Assembly (NCBI RefSeq): GCF_022458985.1
Contig: NC_061773.1
Coordinates: 1,618,001 to 1,682,000, forward strand
DNA length: 64,000 nucleotides
Reading direction: 5' to 3'
Source of the DNA: Mugil cephalus
Taxonomy: Eukaryota > Chordata > Actinopteri > Mugiliformes > Mugilidae
Under the pieces are notes generated by a model. The model saw only the letters and a program-made list of their open reading frames with translations. It made no database searches and was not told where the DNA came from. Position 1 is the stretch's first letter. Every line of letters starts with the position of its first letter. The position numbers were made by a program, and so were the translations under genes. Of the stretch, positions 25,301 through 36,952 are shown in pieces.

Positions 25301-27354
25301 TCTCTTTGCCAAGTCTGAGTCAGAGGAAACAACAGCAGGGGATGTGAGGTGAGACTTGTCTTGAGCTCCAGAGTGTGCTTGGAAACATCTCTGCAACAGA
25401 TGTTGAACCTCTGTCCGCTGTCGGACCAGGGAGGACTTTCCATCTGGTTGATTTGCCCTTGATATGTTTTATTTGGAACATGAAAGCAGAGTAGTGAGCA
25501 GAGAGACTGTCCTTTGTCCAAAGACCTTTGGCAACAAATTTCACCCCGCTGTGGTGTCCTTGGACAAAACAGTGAATCCTGTGCAGCTCCAGTTGCACAG
25601 TAAAGTAGCTGACAGGTAAAGACTTTTCCAACGATAACTTATTTCGCTAAAACACAGTGAGAAGGCTGAAGAAGTTTCCTCTTTTTCAAGGCTGAAACAA
25701 AGCCACTTATATAAGTCTGAAAAAAAGACTTGTGAAAAAAATCTAAAGACTCATAAAGAACCTCAAGAGTTGTGGAAAACAGAGATATATTCTTATATAG
25801 TTTTTTCCTTCAACTCTCCCTTATTGTCATGCAAGTTTCCATGCAAGTGTTACCACACTAGATGTTACAGTAACAAAGCAGCACATGGCAGGCGGTGTGC
25901 TTTTCTGTGATCGAGCAATTGAGAAAAGCCACATGTTGAAAGCATGTGACAAAATGACCTCTGGAGTGAGAAGCCTGATGTGCGTTGGTGCCACGCCTCT
26001 GTGCTCCAAACAGTGGTGGAAAAATTGATGAATAATTGATTTTATTCTAATGGATGCATTTGTTTTGTTTACGTAACAGCATGCACTCTACGATGAGTAC
26101 TTGTTGATATATTGTACACTTGCTCAGGAAAACATGATCGCTTTGTTAAAAATGTGAGCCGACAAGCACCTCCTCCTCTCCTCCGTAGTGTTTTCCATTT
26201 CACAGTGCATCCCGTGAACTCTGTACAAATGGCAGGCAAGTCCTCACCTCGGCATGTCAACCTGTCCATAGGTTTGCTGCTGACATTGTTCCTGCAAACC
26301 CAATTAACAACATCATACCATCACCAGCAGTCCCTTGAACGTGTGACGAGCAGCCAGGAGGAAAGGACGGATCTATTAATATTTATGGTTCCATTCAGCA
26401 GTGAACAAATGGACTAAATTAGCAAGTCTAATGCTTTGCCCTGCAACGGGAGAAAATTGATACAGTATCCACTCTCCAAATCATTGCTGGAGTGCTGCCA
26501 CAGGGGCTGATTTTAGGGATGATGAGCTCTATTTTGTAGTATTTACCTTGTGCTCTGCTGCTCATTCAGAATAGGATGTGAGACTGTATAAACTAAGGAT
26601 GGCTGGGGCATCTGCATTATGGCGTTATGGCATCTCTTTCTCCCCTTCTTCTCCTGCATCGTTCTCCATCCGACAAACTTTTAATGAGTCTGAGTACGGC
26701 AGTGATTAGATTTAATGAGGTGCCAACAACCTTGGATTGACTCAACCAGGCTGCAACACACTCACTAATTTGTGACGGAGCACAGCCAAGGAGCCGTGGA
26801 CATTATGACAGGAGAAGCATGCGAGTGAATACAGAATTAAGATTTTAGTTTATTCATTCCTCCTACTTCCTAGGGTCAGCACAGGGGCCTTTCTGTTAGC
26901 CAGATTCTCCCTGTGTCTGCATGGGTTCTCTCCTGGTACTCTGGTTTCCTCCCACCATCCAAAGACTCGTTAGGTTCATTGGTGATTCTAAATCAGATGT
27001 AGTTGTGAGTCTGCTTCAGCTGGACAACTTCAACTTCCTGGTTTCTCCCTGATCTGCCTTCATCTATTTCACCCATGAGAATGCTGTGGTCATCTGAAGG
27101 ACTGGTAGAAAGCACTGTTTTTTCTGACAATTGGGGCATCAGTGTATATAGAAGAGATAGAAGAACAGCTCGTCTCTGCTTCAGTGAAGTTTTTCCTTTG
27201 TTCTTGGTGAGGCGGAGACATCTGTTACAGCTGTCAGGTACAGAAACACACAAACACTACTTGGTGTTGTGTCTTTTTTTTCCAATCAGTTTTTTTTTGT
27301 TTGTTTGTTTCTATTTACAACTGAAATCTTTGCTGAAATACTGCTCAAGATGGG
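22348..27354. other. Intergenic, possible conserved non-coding blocks, no gene seen
   Basis: No coding exon was supported. The stretches at about 25,130-25,630 and 26,400-26,870 have balanced base composition, many AATTA/TAAT words, no homopolymers and no resemblance to the window's repeats, which is how gene-desert enhancers often look. This is an impression, not evidence. A small tract at 26,885-26,990 matches the dispersed repeat at 29,253. A/T homopolymers lie at about 23,428 and 24,341. Confidence 0.4.
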
Positions 27355-27625
27355 TCATACAAGTGTTTGTATCTCTGAGCCACCTCAGATAACCTTTCCT
27401 CGATGGGTTCCATCTTTATTGATCCACAACAATCAATTTGGAAACTGCAGAGACGGAGAAGCAGACTAAAGCAGAAACATGCTACGATCAGACCCATCAC
27501 TGCTCTTGTGGCCTGCGTCGCTCTGACGCGTAGTTACATTTCTGTGGAGGTGCATGTCAGGTTAGGGCATCAGGGTCTGTGAAAGGTCTGCGCTGATTCT
27601 GTAGATTGATGCAGAAGCATAAAAA
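27355..27625. repeat. Interspersed repeat family B, copy 3
   Basis: Well-preserved landmarks: 'ataacctttcctcgatgggt', 'ttccatctttattgatcc', 'actgcagagacggagaagca', 'actgctcttgtggcctgcgt' and 'tgatgcagaagcataaaa'. Confidence 0.65.
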
Positions 27626-28591
27626 GTGCATCAGTCTTTGATATTAAAGTCATAACAAATTAAAATAAAAGGCTGCCAATTTTCTGCACTCACAAGAATC
27701 ATCTTGAAACAATGCAACGTCTCCGGTGGAAATACGGATCAAAACTTGCTAATCAATAAGAATACCAATTGATGTGGTGCAGCGTTGAGGTAGTGGCCTT
27801 GTATTCAAACAGGCTACTCCCTTCACTTTGCACTTGACAAACCAGTCCTTGTCAAGCCACAGGGCGATATGAGTGTGTCCTTTCCTCTAGTAATGAGCTA
27901 CTTTTGTAAATCGCCTCTAAGTGAGTTTTCAATGGGATGCCCCCTCACACACTGAGAGCGTTGCCATGATCCCTGTGTCCTTCATCTGGGTCATGGTCTC
28001 AGCAGTTGAAAAGAGCTCTTATTAGAGTTTGTGCATGTGTGTGTGGATTCACCCGCACACACAGTACTAGAATGAAAGCAGGAGAAATGATGCTCCCCCG
28101 TTGTGAAATTCATCTGGTGCAGTACAGTGACAAGCAGCGGGGATGGAAGCATCCTGAATAATGAATAATAACACAGAGAATGATGTTGCAGGGTGATGAA
28201 TCCTGTGGAAAAACGCACACTCTTCCACTCGCGTTGCTTACTGCAAGTACAGCATGAGGCTTATGACTCACAGGCTTCTACTGATACGTGTTATACAGAA
28301 TATACAGAAGTAAAGCCATAAAATCAATAAAAAGCGGTCGATAAATTTCTCATGTTTAAAATTTACCGTGCCCTCGTTAAAACCAACAAACCAAGAAAAT
28401 AAGGAGCAAAAAACCTAATAGTGAAAATTGGTGGATTTAATGACTGATATGATGTACTAGAGAGAGAGAGAGGATGTGTTTTTTTATTGCTAATGATCTT
28501 GGTAACATAAAAAGAAATATAAAAGGTTTATGTCATTCCAGGTGACATGCAGGTGATCTCATGTTTCTCAGTGAATCAGAAGATGTACATA
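27626..28591. other. Intergenic, no gene seen
   Basis: Non-coding. There is a short (GA)n tract at about 28,460. No named repeat. Confidence 0.5.
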
Positions 28592-28819
28592 GATCAGGCA
28601 TAACATTATGACCACCTTCCTAATATTGTGTAGGTTTCCCTTGTGCCTCCAAAACAGTTATGACTCATCAGAGAAAGTATATGGGCCTTCTGAGGGTGCC
28701 CAGGTACATGTCTAAATAACAGGTCCAAAGGTTTCCCAGCAGAACATTGTATTGCCACAGGATGGTCAATGTTATTCACTTCTCTTGTCAGTGGTTATCA
28801 TGTTGTAGCTGATCGGTGC
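28592..28819. mobile_element. MITE family A, internally deleted but with both ends
   Basis: It starts 'gatcaggcataacattatga' and ends 'gtagctgatcggtgca'. The middle jumps from the 'ccttctgagggtgcc' block to the 'acatgtctaaataac' block, leaving about 230 bp of the roughly 530-bp element. Confidence 0.8.
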
Positions 28820-29252
28820 ACATACTTACAGAATATGAAAACAGCAAGATGCTGAGGTGCAGTTTATATTATGCTATACTCAATAAAAGAAATGTCCTGT
28901 TTTAACTTTTAATTCTTTACAGGTTTATTCTAACTGGGTCAAGCCTACCATATCAAAATGCTTGCTTTGGGAATGCTGATTAACAAATTGTTCTCACATT
29001 CACATGTAGTAATTTAATTCTAGTGTCAGTCTGTGAGTACACCACTGTGGTCCAGGCTGAAGTGTTTCAACTATTTAATGGGTTGGTAGTAAATTAAACA
29101 CTGGGATAAACATTCATGAATTTAGTGATGCTCTCACTTTTAGTGGTGTTCTCACACCTACACCACTGAAGTGTCCCGACGCACAGACAATATGTCCATG
29201 GACTTTGGTGTTTCGATTTGCCTCAGTTCAAGTCCAGCTCAGGCCTTGCATG
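28820..29252. other. Intergenic, no gene seen
   Basis: Non-coding; no named repeat. Confidence 0.5.
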
Positions 29253-29493
29253 TTTTGCAGTTTCCCTGTGTCCGCGTGGGTTTTCTCTGGGTAGCTACTC
29301 TGGCTTCCACCCACCTCCAATGACATGCTCGTTAGGCTGATTGGTGACCCTAAATTGACCCTAGGTGTGAGTGTGAGTGTGAATGGTTGTTTGTCTCAGT
29401 GTTAACCCTGTGATAGGCTGGCGACCTGTCCAGGGTGATGCCAGCTGGGATAGGCTCCAGCAACCCCTGCGACCTTAGTGATTAAGTGGTATG
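29253..29493 (+). repeat. Dispersed fish repeat, LINE/RTE-type 3' tail
   Basis: The blocks 'tttccctgtgtccgcgtggg', 'aggctgattggtgaccctaa', 'ctggcgacctgtccagggtg' and 'agctgggataggctccagca' form a tail sequence very common in fish genomes and usually assigned to an RTE-type LINE (Expander). A partial copy lies at about 26,885-26,990. Family name from memory. Confidence 0.55.
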
Positions 29494-29595
29494 GAAGATG
29501 AGATGAGATGAGATGAGATGAGATGAGATTAGATGAGATGAGATGAGATGAGATGAGATGAGATGAGATGAGATGAGATGAGATGAGATGAGATT
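29494..29595. repeat. (GATGA)n pentanucleotide microsatellite
   Basis: About 20 nearly perfect units directly follow the LINE-type tail, with one 'gatta' variant near 29,527. The array appears to have grown from the simple-sequence 3' end of the element. Confidence 0.9.
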
Positions 29596-30039
29596 TGCCT
29601 CTCAAATGCTAGCATACATATAGTACATGCTAAAGTAAAACGTATAATATTAGCCTCTTAGTATTTTGGTCTCTTCCAAATGAGAATATGTATTCTAGCT
29701 CAAACTGTAGCCTCACAGAGCCACTACTGTAAGTGTAGATTGACTTGTTTAAACTGCATATGCATATACAGTTGTCAAGACCACAGACACCTGTCAAATA
29801 TTGTTACAAATGTACAGTTGATGAGATCTGTCACCTCCCTGAGGGTGAGGAAGGGTAGTACAGGTGCAGATAATAAAGACCAGGCAAATCCCAATGGAAG
29901 AACAGCATGAGCCATGCATTACCAAGAATTATTCCCCTCATTAATGCAACCACTTTAGGTGGAGTGAAAACGTGTACTCTGCATTCTGTGGTATAATGTT
30001 CATTTACCACCCATTTGTTGTAAAATGGGCCGAACTCAA
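29596..30039. other. Intergenic, no gene seen
   Basis: Non-coding; no named repeat. Confidence 0.5.
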
Positions 30040-30446
30040 AGACTGTATATAAATATGGCAAATGCTTCCCTCCTTATTTGCATTGGCTGAACTGGTGCTG
30101 TTTTTCGATTGGATATGCGATATGGGTGGCACTATCTTGCAACTTTGCAGCCAGAGTCCATCTAGTACAGTCCAAGGGCAGAACCATGCTGACGCGTTAT
30201 CGATGAGTCGCTCACACTTCCTCCAGACTCACTTGCATTTTTGCTTAATTAATTCTGCATTCTGTTCTAACTCCACCAGTTACAAATAAATGCTGAATTG
30301 TTTTTATGGTCCAAGTCCCATCCACTAACAAGGTGGAAATGGAGCTTATGACCTATAATGCAGTCAGTCAACAGGGGGAGCTCTACTTACTATAGCTTCA
30401 CTTTTGAGGAGCAGTTTCGCCAACCATCTTGATTTACAGTCTATGG
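30040..30446 (+). mobile_element. Interspersed repeat family C, near full-length copy
   Basis: It begins 'agactgtatataaatatgg' and ends 'gatttacagtctatgg', so the ends are inverted relative to each other (about 14 bp). It shares 'cacttcctccagactcact', 'caagtcccatccactaac' and 'ggggagctctacttact' with the copy in the esyt1 gene at 60,304-60,796. No coding capacity. It is probably a non-autonomous DNA transposon. Confidence 0.7.
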
Positions 30447-30985
30447 CCAAACCCCTACTCCACCACATCTTTTTAGCAGACCAGCCATCTATCTCTCCTT
30501 CTCCTTCCGTCTCCTTCTTTCAAATGGAAACCACTCCTCCCACCTCCTCACCCAGCAGAGCAATCGCAGGTCGGAACAGATGAGATGAAACCCTCAGTGG
30601 TGATGAGATATGAACCTATAGTCCATGGCGGAGAGAGGTGTGGAGGATAACAATGAGATGAGTCCAAAACAATTAGTACCAAGTTTTGAATTTAAGGTTT
30701 CATACAATCACATGGAAAATAAAACAATCTGTGAGAGGGAATTGCGAACAGATCTTTACAAAGCCACATTGGTTTCAATAGACAAACAAAAAGCCAACGC
30801 AGGGTGTCCTTCCTTGCTGCTGCCATGTCCTTGCAGGAGCAGTCAAACCAACTGATTAATGGTCCAGCAGTAAGAAACACACACAAAGGCAAGCAGGTGC
30901 TTTGGGAATCAATTCATCACACTTTATTTTATTTTTTGTGTGACCGCTGATGTAGAAGAGAGCAGCACAAACCACTCTCAGCACA
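30447..30985. other. Intergenic, no gene seen
   Basis: Non-coding; no named repeat. It precedes the duplicated CA block. Confidence 0.5.
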
Positions 30986-31059
30986 AATGTGGCAGTGAGG
31001 ACATATACAGTACATTCACACACACACACACAAATGTGGCAGTGAGGACATATACAGTA

Positions 31060-31131
<72 letters not shown>
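30986..31131. repeat. Duplicated block with (CA)n microsatellite
   Basis: A unit of about 47 bp ('aatgtggcagtgaggacata' plus 'tacagtacattcacac') occurs twice in a row. The first copy ends in a short CA run (31,017-31,032) and the second in a long one (31,063-31,131). Confidence 0.85.
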
Positions 31132-31133
<2 letters not shown>

Positions 31134-31221
31134 GAACAGGTGACAAAGCCCACTGCTAAGATTTTCAATCATCCCTTTTACCTGGGCGCTTATCAAGAAT
31201 GTCCCTTTATCCTTTACATTC

Positions 31222-31226
31222 CTTTT

Positions 31227-31285
<59 letters not shown>

Positions 31286-31286
31286 C
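31222..31286. repeat. (TTTC)n microsatellite
   Basis: A perfect tetranucleotide run of about 65 bp, just downstream (in the minus sense) of the sorting-nexin gene's likely poly(A) signal. Confidence 0.95.
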
Positions 31287-31292
31287 TCTCTA

Positions 31293-31298
31293 TTTATT
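31293..31298 (-). terminator. Probable poly(A) signal of the sorting-nexin gene
   Basis: AATAAA on the minus strand, about 135 bp past the stop codon at 31,431. It is the first canonical hexamer I see after the stop. Confidence 0.5.
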
Positions 31299-31430
31299 TA
31301 TTTTTTTACACAGATTGCAATTGAATCAAATAAAACTACAGCACCAGAGGGTGAAGGACATCTAGGGGTTAGCCCATGCTATGTTTAGACGTTCTGAAGA
31401 TGCTTCATTAAGGAGGTGCTATTGAGGTCA

Positions 31431-34195
31431 CTAGGCCATCCCTCTAAAGGCCTGCAGGTGCTGGTTCAACTGGTCAGCACTTTCTCTAGCTGTAAGAAGT
31501 TGTTTTTCACACCACTGAACAAGAGCCTGCTGCAACATTTGCAGACGGACGCCCTCGAACCGTGCGATCTGGGAGAAACACGGTACGTTAATGTTAAACA
31601 TGGAAGTGAATACACAAAAAAATGGATGCTGCACAATAATCTTTGGAGAGTCAGTTTTATATTGGGTGCTTTACCTCCTGTTTGGCCACTTCACAGATGT
31701 GTTTAAACTCTGTCTCTGTTGCTTTCTTCACTTCTTCCATCTGGATGGAGGGAGAGCATGTCATCAGCAGTCAATAAACAACTTTAGTCTTTGTATCATG
31801 TTTCCTGCTTCATGTTCTACACCAAACAGGCATAACATTATAACCACTTCCTTATATCGTGTAGGTTATTTACTTCTCCTGTCAGTGGTTTTAATGTTGT
31901 GACTGATCGGTGCAGAACTGAATTATAACAGCAGACCGTTGCTGACATCTGCTGGTCACAAGGCTTCTGCTTCAGTAATGTGTTTACCATACATGGCTAC
32001 AGACACTCACAGCAGCCTTCTTCACGGGTTTGGCCTTCTCTGCGTTCCTCCTGGCGTTCTCTAACTCCACCAGTTTACACGTTCTCCTAAAGAGCATTTC
32101 CTACATTGGATGTAATAATTATATCACACACAGGGACATTCCACATGGGTTTGACTTGTCGATGGAAAGACAACAACAGACAGACACAAATGTTAAAGTA
32201 ACTAGTAAACACACCTTTTCTGCCTCCTGGTAACGTGACTCCAAGTCCAAGCCAACTCCAAGGGTGCTAATGTCATTCTCAGCAACACTCATCATATTTT
32301 TCTGCCCACACACAAACAAATTATTTCTCAAAACAATGCCACACTATTGTGTCTATATTTTTTTTTTATATATTAAAAAGGACACGTTACCTTTATAGAA
32401 TCAAAGACTTCTGATAATTTCACACAAGTCCTGTAAGTAGAACATGGTTACAGTTTGTCGCCAATTTTACTATGCTAATTTCTTTTAACTTGAATGAAAT
32501 GTTCAAATCCATGCAGTATTTGTGTGTAATCAGCAGGGCTGATGTCTAGGTGTTGTGGGCTCACTTAGAGAAGGCCTGCTTGTCCGGGTCCTCGCCTGGT
32601 TCCACACAGAGATGCAGAGCAGCAGAGAAGTGGCCACAGGCCACGGCTACTTCTACAAACAAACACAGGATACAACACACCAGACCTGTGACCAGTAGAA
32701 CTGGAACAGTTAAGTGAGCAAATACTAATATGCTACACACACTGATCAGCCACAATATTAAAACTGATGGTCTTGCTTTTATACAGCGCTTTTTGACCTA
32801 CTCAAAGGTACTCAAAACGCTTTTACAGTCAGAGACATATCCACCCATTCACTCACACAAGCACACACACATTCACACACCAGTGGTAGTTGCACTGGGA
32901 GCAAGTGGGTGTTCAGTGTCTTCCTCAAGGACACTTTGACATGTGGCACATTCTGGGATTCGAACTGCTAACGTGGACAACCCGCTCTACCTACTGAGCC
33001 ACAACCAACCCCACCCAATCACAGGTGAAGTAAATAATATTGACCCTCTTGTGACAATTCAATGTTTTGCTGGGATACTTTTGCATTGATGGCACCCTCA
33101 CCCCATACCACTGATGGCAACAGCCATCTCCAGCAGGATGCAGCCTGACCCAGACACACACACACAAAAACTATGAAAAGCAGCACAAGATGTTGACCTG
33201 GCCTCCAAATTCACTAGATCCCAAAATGATCAAGTATCTGTGGGATGATCCACAGAGGCCCCTCCCCTCAACCCATAGGACCCAAAAGCCCCAATCAACA
33301 AGTATGGATGTGTAGATAGGGAAGTAGGGAAGGTGGTCATAGTGTTATGCCTGATTGGTGAATGCTGCTACACACATGAGCTGTTAAATCTCAGCTCCAA
33401 TCCTAAATCAGACCAGCTGGCGGATGCTTCTCATCTCTGCATCCAAACTTAAATTACATGCTGCTTTCTGAAAGCAGCAGTTTTCTCACTTTGCTCGGTC
33501 AGCACCACATCCAGGAATTTCTGCAAGTAAAAGCAAAAATTCAGTAAATCTCAGTAGGTGAGTGGGTGTGTGAGAAATAAACAGAACAAAGAACAAATAG
33601 GTGACTGACTCACCTCAGCTGCAGTCTTGCTACAGACAGTAAGGGTGAGATTATGATCACGTTGTGTTTGAAAGAACTCATCCACATCCTGCAGACACAA
33701 TCATTACTGCATTAAAAAGAAACTACGACAAAAAAACGCATCCTCATACATCCCCAGAATAAGTCTCTGCTGGGTACCTTATGGCTCTCTTTTCTCATCT
33801 CTTCCACGGCCTGACTCAGTCTGTTGAAAATGTTTTTCTTTACTTTCTGTCTTCCTGGAGGCTGGACACAAGGACATAAGATGTACCATGATTACATTTT
33901 GTCAAGTATGGTACGTTCACGTTTCATTCAATTCATACAATTCATGTATGATCACCAGCAGAATACACTCACTATCAATGATTCAATATTTCTGAATACA
34001 TAGTGTACGTATATGAATTTTTAGAACCTAACCCTGATCATAACATAATTGTAACGTTTACAGTAAAACTGAGTTTTAACCCTCAAACAACCAACAGTAA
34101 AGAGGCGAGAACCGGCCAAAATGTCCTCACTTTGTTCAAATGTCCTCAATTTGATGGTTTAAAAATTAAAGTGGTCCTCGGAAAGATAGCTGTAC

Positions 34196-34292
<97 letters not shown>

Positions 34293-36952
34293 TACACACA
34301 CACACAGTGTCTGTATATCAGTCTGTATATCAGTGTTTCTCAGTTCCGGTCCTCAGGACCCACTGCCCTGCATGTTTTCTTTTTTTTTTTTGCATGTTTT
34401 CAATGTTTCCCTCCTCCAACACACCTGATTCAAATGAATGGCTCCTTATCAGGTCACTGCAGAGCTTGATGACAAGCTGATCATTTGAATCAGGTGTAGG
34501 AAGGAGACAGGTAGTGAGAAACACTGGTGCATATAAATACTTCCCAGAATGTGCGACTTCTTTCAGCAGAGTGTGCACAGGTGTATTACATTCTGTGACC
34601 AGAGTGGGATTGACTGTTTTTAACCTGCCTGCTCATTGTACTGTGAATACTCTGGTGAAGGCCTTATGACCAGAAGCTTAAAATATTAAATTGATACTAT
34701 TGCACAAGTTGTGTGTGGAAAATGTTCCTCTTCCTTGGATTCCTTGGATTGGAATCTTGCCAAACACTCGGCCAGGTTGAGCGGTAGGCCTCTTACAGAT
34801 AGAAAAAAAATCATGGTGACCTGTTCTGTAGCATGGTGCCCAGAACATAAAAATATATACACAATTCAATTAAGTACACACTTAAAAAGTTAAATGAATT
34901 CAAATGATTAAAAATTTTACTTTAATTACTAATATACTTTTAATTTGTTTTATTTTCCATATTTATTTAATATTGTCTCTTATTATTTTCTCTTAATAGT
35001 TTATTACATTATTTTCTTGTTATTTAACAAGTGTATTTATTATTATTTATTTTTTGGCACACAACAAATGTGTTTATCGTACAGCAAAGGGGTTTGTTTG
35101 TGTGTCTATCTACAAATACACCATATGCACCATGGAGTACACTATAATAACCCTCAACTGTAGAGTGGATAGTGACATGATGACAACCTAGCATGCAACT
35201 CATTGTTTACAAATGAGCCTACAGACTAGAACTCCCAGTGCTATTTTACCTGTCATCTCAACATGTGACGAAGGTATGAAGTGAGGACGCGTGTTTGGAG
35301 GCTAATGTGTTAGTCACACGCAAATCTTTCTTCTGAAACAATGTTAGAGTTAAAGTTTAACCATTTACAATCTATCTCTATCATAAAAAGCTACCACATT
35401 AAACCCTGCTGTGACATAAAATGCTGTCCTTTTACTGGGCCTGAAAAAAATCTGTTTGTGTTCACTTACGTCTGAGCTGGTCAAGAAGACCTCGACTGCC
35501 TTGTTTTTGCTGAGTATGCTGTGTGCAGCAACCTGCCGGAGGAACGTTTCCAGTGCTTTACAGTACGGCTGCCACTCTCCCAAAGCAAGGAAACCTGCAG
35601 GGAAACCACTAACTGTTTGATCCTAACACTGGCAGTACGATACAAAATATACTTGACTGATTTTACATTTAACTTTTTATTTATTTAATGTGTTTTTATC
35701 AGAGGTGGACTTAAGGTGTACTCACCCAGCTGTTTCAGAACCTTTGAGGATGCATTCACTTGAGCCTTTGCTGGAAGTGGAGGAAACTTGAAAAGGAAAA
35801 AGGTTTTATTTTATTCTGCAACACTATTCTGTTGTTTTCTGTTTCTGTATAATGAATGTATTTCATTATTCAGTGCTTAGTTAGGTTAGAGCATGCTCAT
35901 TTTATTTATACTCTATATCAGATATTACACAATGTGTTCTTTTGTGCAATTTCACAATAGAGCAACAGCACACACACTGTCATGCTATGAACATGAAGTT
36001 CTCCTGTTATGTTCTTTTAAAAGAGAAAACATTCACATCTTCTGTATAATTTTCTGCAGTACTGCAGCATGTCTGTTTCCTGATTACAAAGAATAGGTGG
36101 ATGGAACAAACGGAAAGCCGGAAGGATTATAAAAGAAACAAAAAGCTCTTCATAACCTGGAGCATATTTAGCAGAAAAAGCATTGTGTGCTTTTAATGTT
36201 ATCACTTCTAATATGTAAAGAATGTAGCTCAACATTAGCCCTGAGTTGCAAATTCAACACCAGTTAAACTACAGGAACAGATACAGGTTCCACATTTAGC
36301 TTTGTCGCTTCATTGACTGGACAACTATAATTTTATATTATTAGTCTTCTTCACGTGTTATTGTCAGAAAAAAACATGCACGTGTTATGTTTAGAAATCA
36401 AACGGGGGATTAGTTGAATTACTGACTATGACTCCATGTATCCCAGGAACAGCTTCCTGGGAGAACAGGTGCTGCTGCAGCCATTCAAAGTCCTCATAGG
36501 TCCGGTCCACAGGGTACTCTCCCGTCCCAGACAGCTGAGGCACACATGAGACGAAACAGTTTGCAGTTTCAGGAGTTAAGGTAGTGCCCAATGCCTTATA
36601 TCACATCTAAGTAGCAAAATCAAAATCATTTTCTCACCTTCTCAGACACAATCAGAAAGGTAAGAGCATCCCCCTCTTTCAGCGCCTCTGTCACTGTGAT
36701 GCTATGACCATGTACACTAAGGACAGACACTTCATTCACTTCTTCCTGCAGTTCAAAATGCGGCAGTTAATGTTATCTGTGCAAGCCAAGATTATATTCA
36801 CGCTTGTATGCAAACTTTATGTAAAGGTAGGGAAAACAAAACTTAACTAAAGCTTAAGCTATTCTTAGATGTCGTCTTCCTGCAGTAACGGGTCGTCACA
36901 TGACACTCAAAGATTTTCAAAAAAACAACATGTTCAGGCGACTTACCATCAT
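31431..36952 (-). CDS. Divergent SNX5/SNX6/SNX32-type sorting nexin (PX-BAR), 14 exons
   Basis: My splice model: 36952-36947, 36745-36638, 36534-36427, 35786-35726, 35594-35470, 33861-33778, 33688-33614, 33520-33490, 32652-32565, 32430-32391, 32301-32215, 32100-32011, 31740-31675, 31568-31431. All introns are GT-AG, the frame is continuous, 368 aa. Residues 1 to about 136 form a PX domain (RTYEDFEWLQQHLF, then GVIFPPLP). A BAR-like helical region follows (QDVDEFFQTQ pattern, SEVFD, LFRRTCKLVELENARRNAEKA, KQEIARFEGVR). Order and motifs follow SNX5/6/32, the membrane-bending retromer-associated SNX-BAR proteins of endosomes. It lacks the long N-terminal arm, and the helical insertion after PPxP is much shorter than in SNX5/6. 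The first exon holds only two codons, so the start is the least certain part. A decayed partial copy sits in esyt1 intron 2. Confidence 0.8.
31825..31913. mobile_element. MITE family A, minimal copy (ends only)
   Basis: About 90 bp made of the two inverted termini ('caggcataacattataacca' and 'gttgtgactgatcggtgc') with almost no interior. It lies in the intron between sorting-nexin exons 12 and 13. Confidence 0.75.
32738..33360. mobile_element. MITE family A split by a SINE
   Basis: The left terminus 'cactgatcagccacaatatt' (32,738-32,765) is separated from the rest of the element (about 33,015-33,360, ending 'gttatgcctgattggtg') by a 245-bp SINE. It lies in the intron between sorting-nexin exons 8 and 9. 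Confidence 0.8.
32768..33013 (-). mobile_element. tRNA-derived SINE
   Basis: Read on the minus strand, the head carries a Pol III A box TGGCTCAGTAGG (32,990-33,001) followed by a B box AGTTCGAATCC (32,956-32,966), the spacing of a tRNA promoter. The tail ends 'aaaagcgctgtataaaagc', a LINE-type 3' end. It is not a functional tRNA gene, as the acceptor and anticodon stems do not pair. It is nested in a MITE, so it inserted later. Confidence 0.75.
34201..34308. repeat. (CA)n microsatellite, interrupted
   Basis: About 108 bp of CA dinucleotides with 'aaacag' and 'aata' interruptions, in the intron between sorting-nexin exons 5 and 6. Confidence 0.95.
34331..34526. mobile_element. hAT-type MITE
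   Basis: It starts 'cagtgtttctcagttccggt' and ends 'gtgagaaacactg', with inverted termini. The interior 'aacacacctgattcaaatga' is mirrored by 'tcatttgaatcaggtgt'. The 8-bp flanks (ctgtatat and gtgcatat) agree at six of eight positions, as expected for a decayed 8-bp hAT target-site duplication. The 196-bp length excludes a transposase. Confidence 0.8.

Noticed and set aside
26112-26417. Plus-strand frame of 101 codons with a hydrophobic segment
   Set aside because: No promoter, splice context or family resemblance. It lies in a possible conserved non-coding stretch.
29494-29595. Regular array that could suggest CRISPR or a minisatellite gene
   Set aside because: It is a perfect 5-bp microsatellite without spacers, in a vertebrate genome.
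32956-33001. Possible tRNA gene (A and B boxes on the minus strand)
   Set aside because: Only the promoter boxes are kept; there is no cloverleaf, and the sequence continues into a SINE body and tail.
34201-34428. Frame of 141 codons containing His-Thr repeats
   Set aside because: It is translation of a (CA)n microsatellite in an intron.
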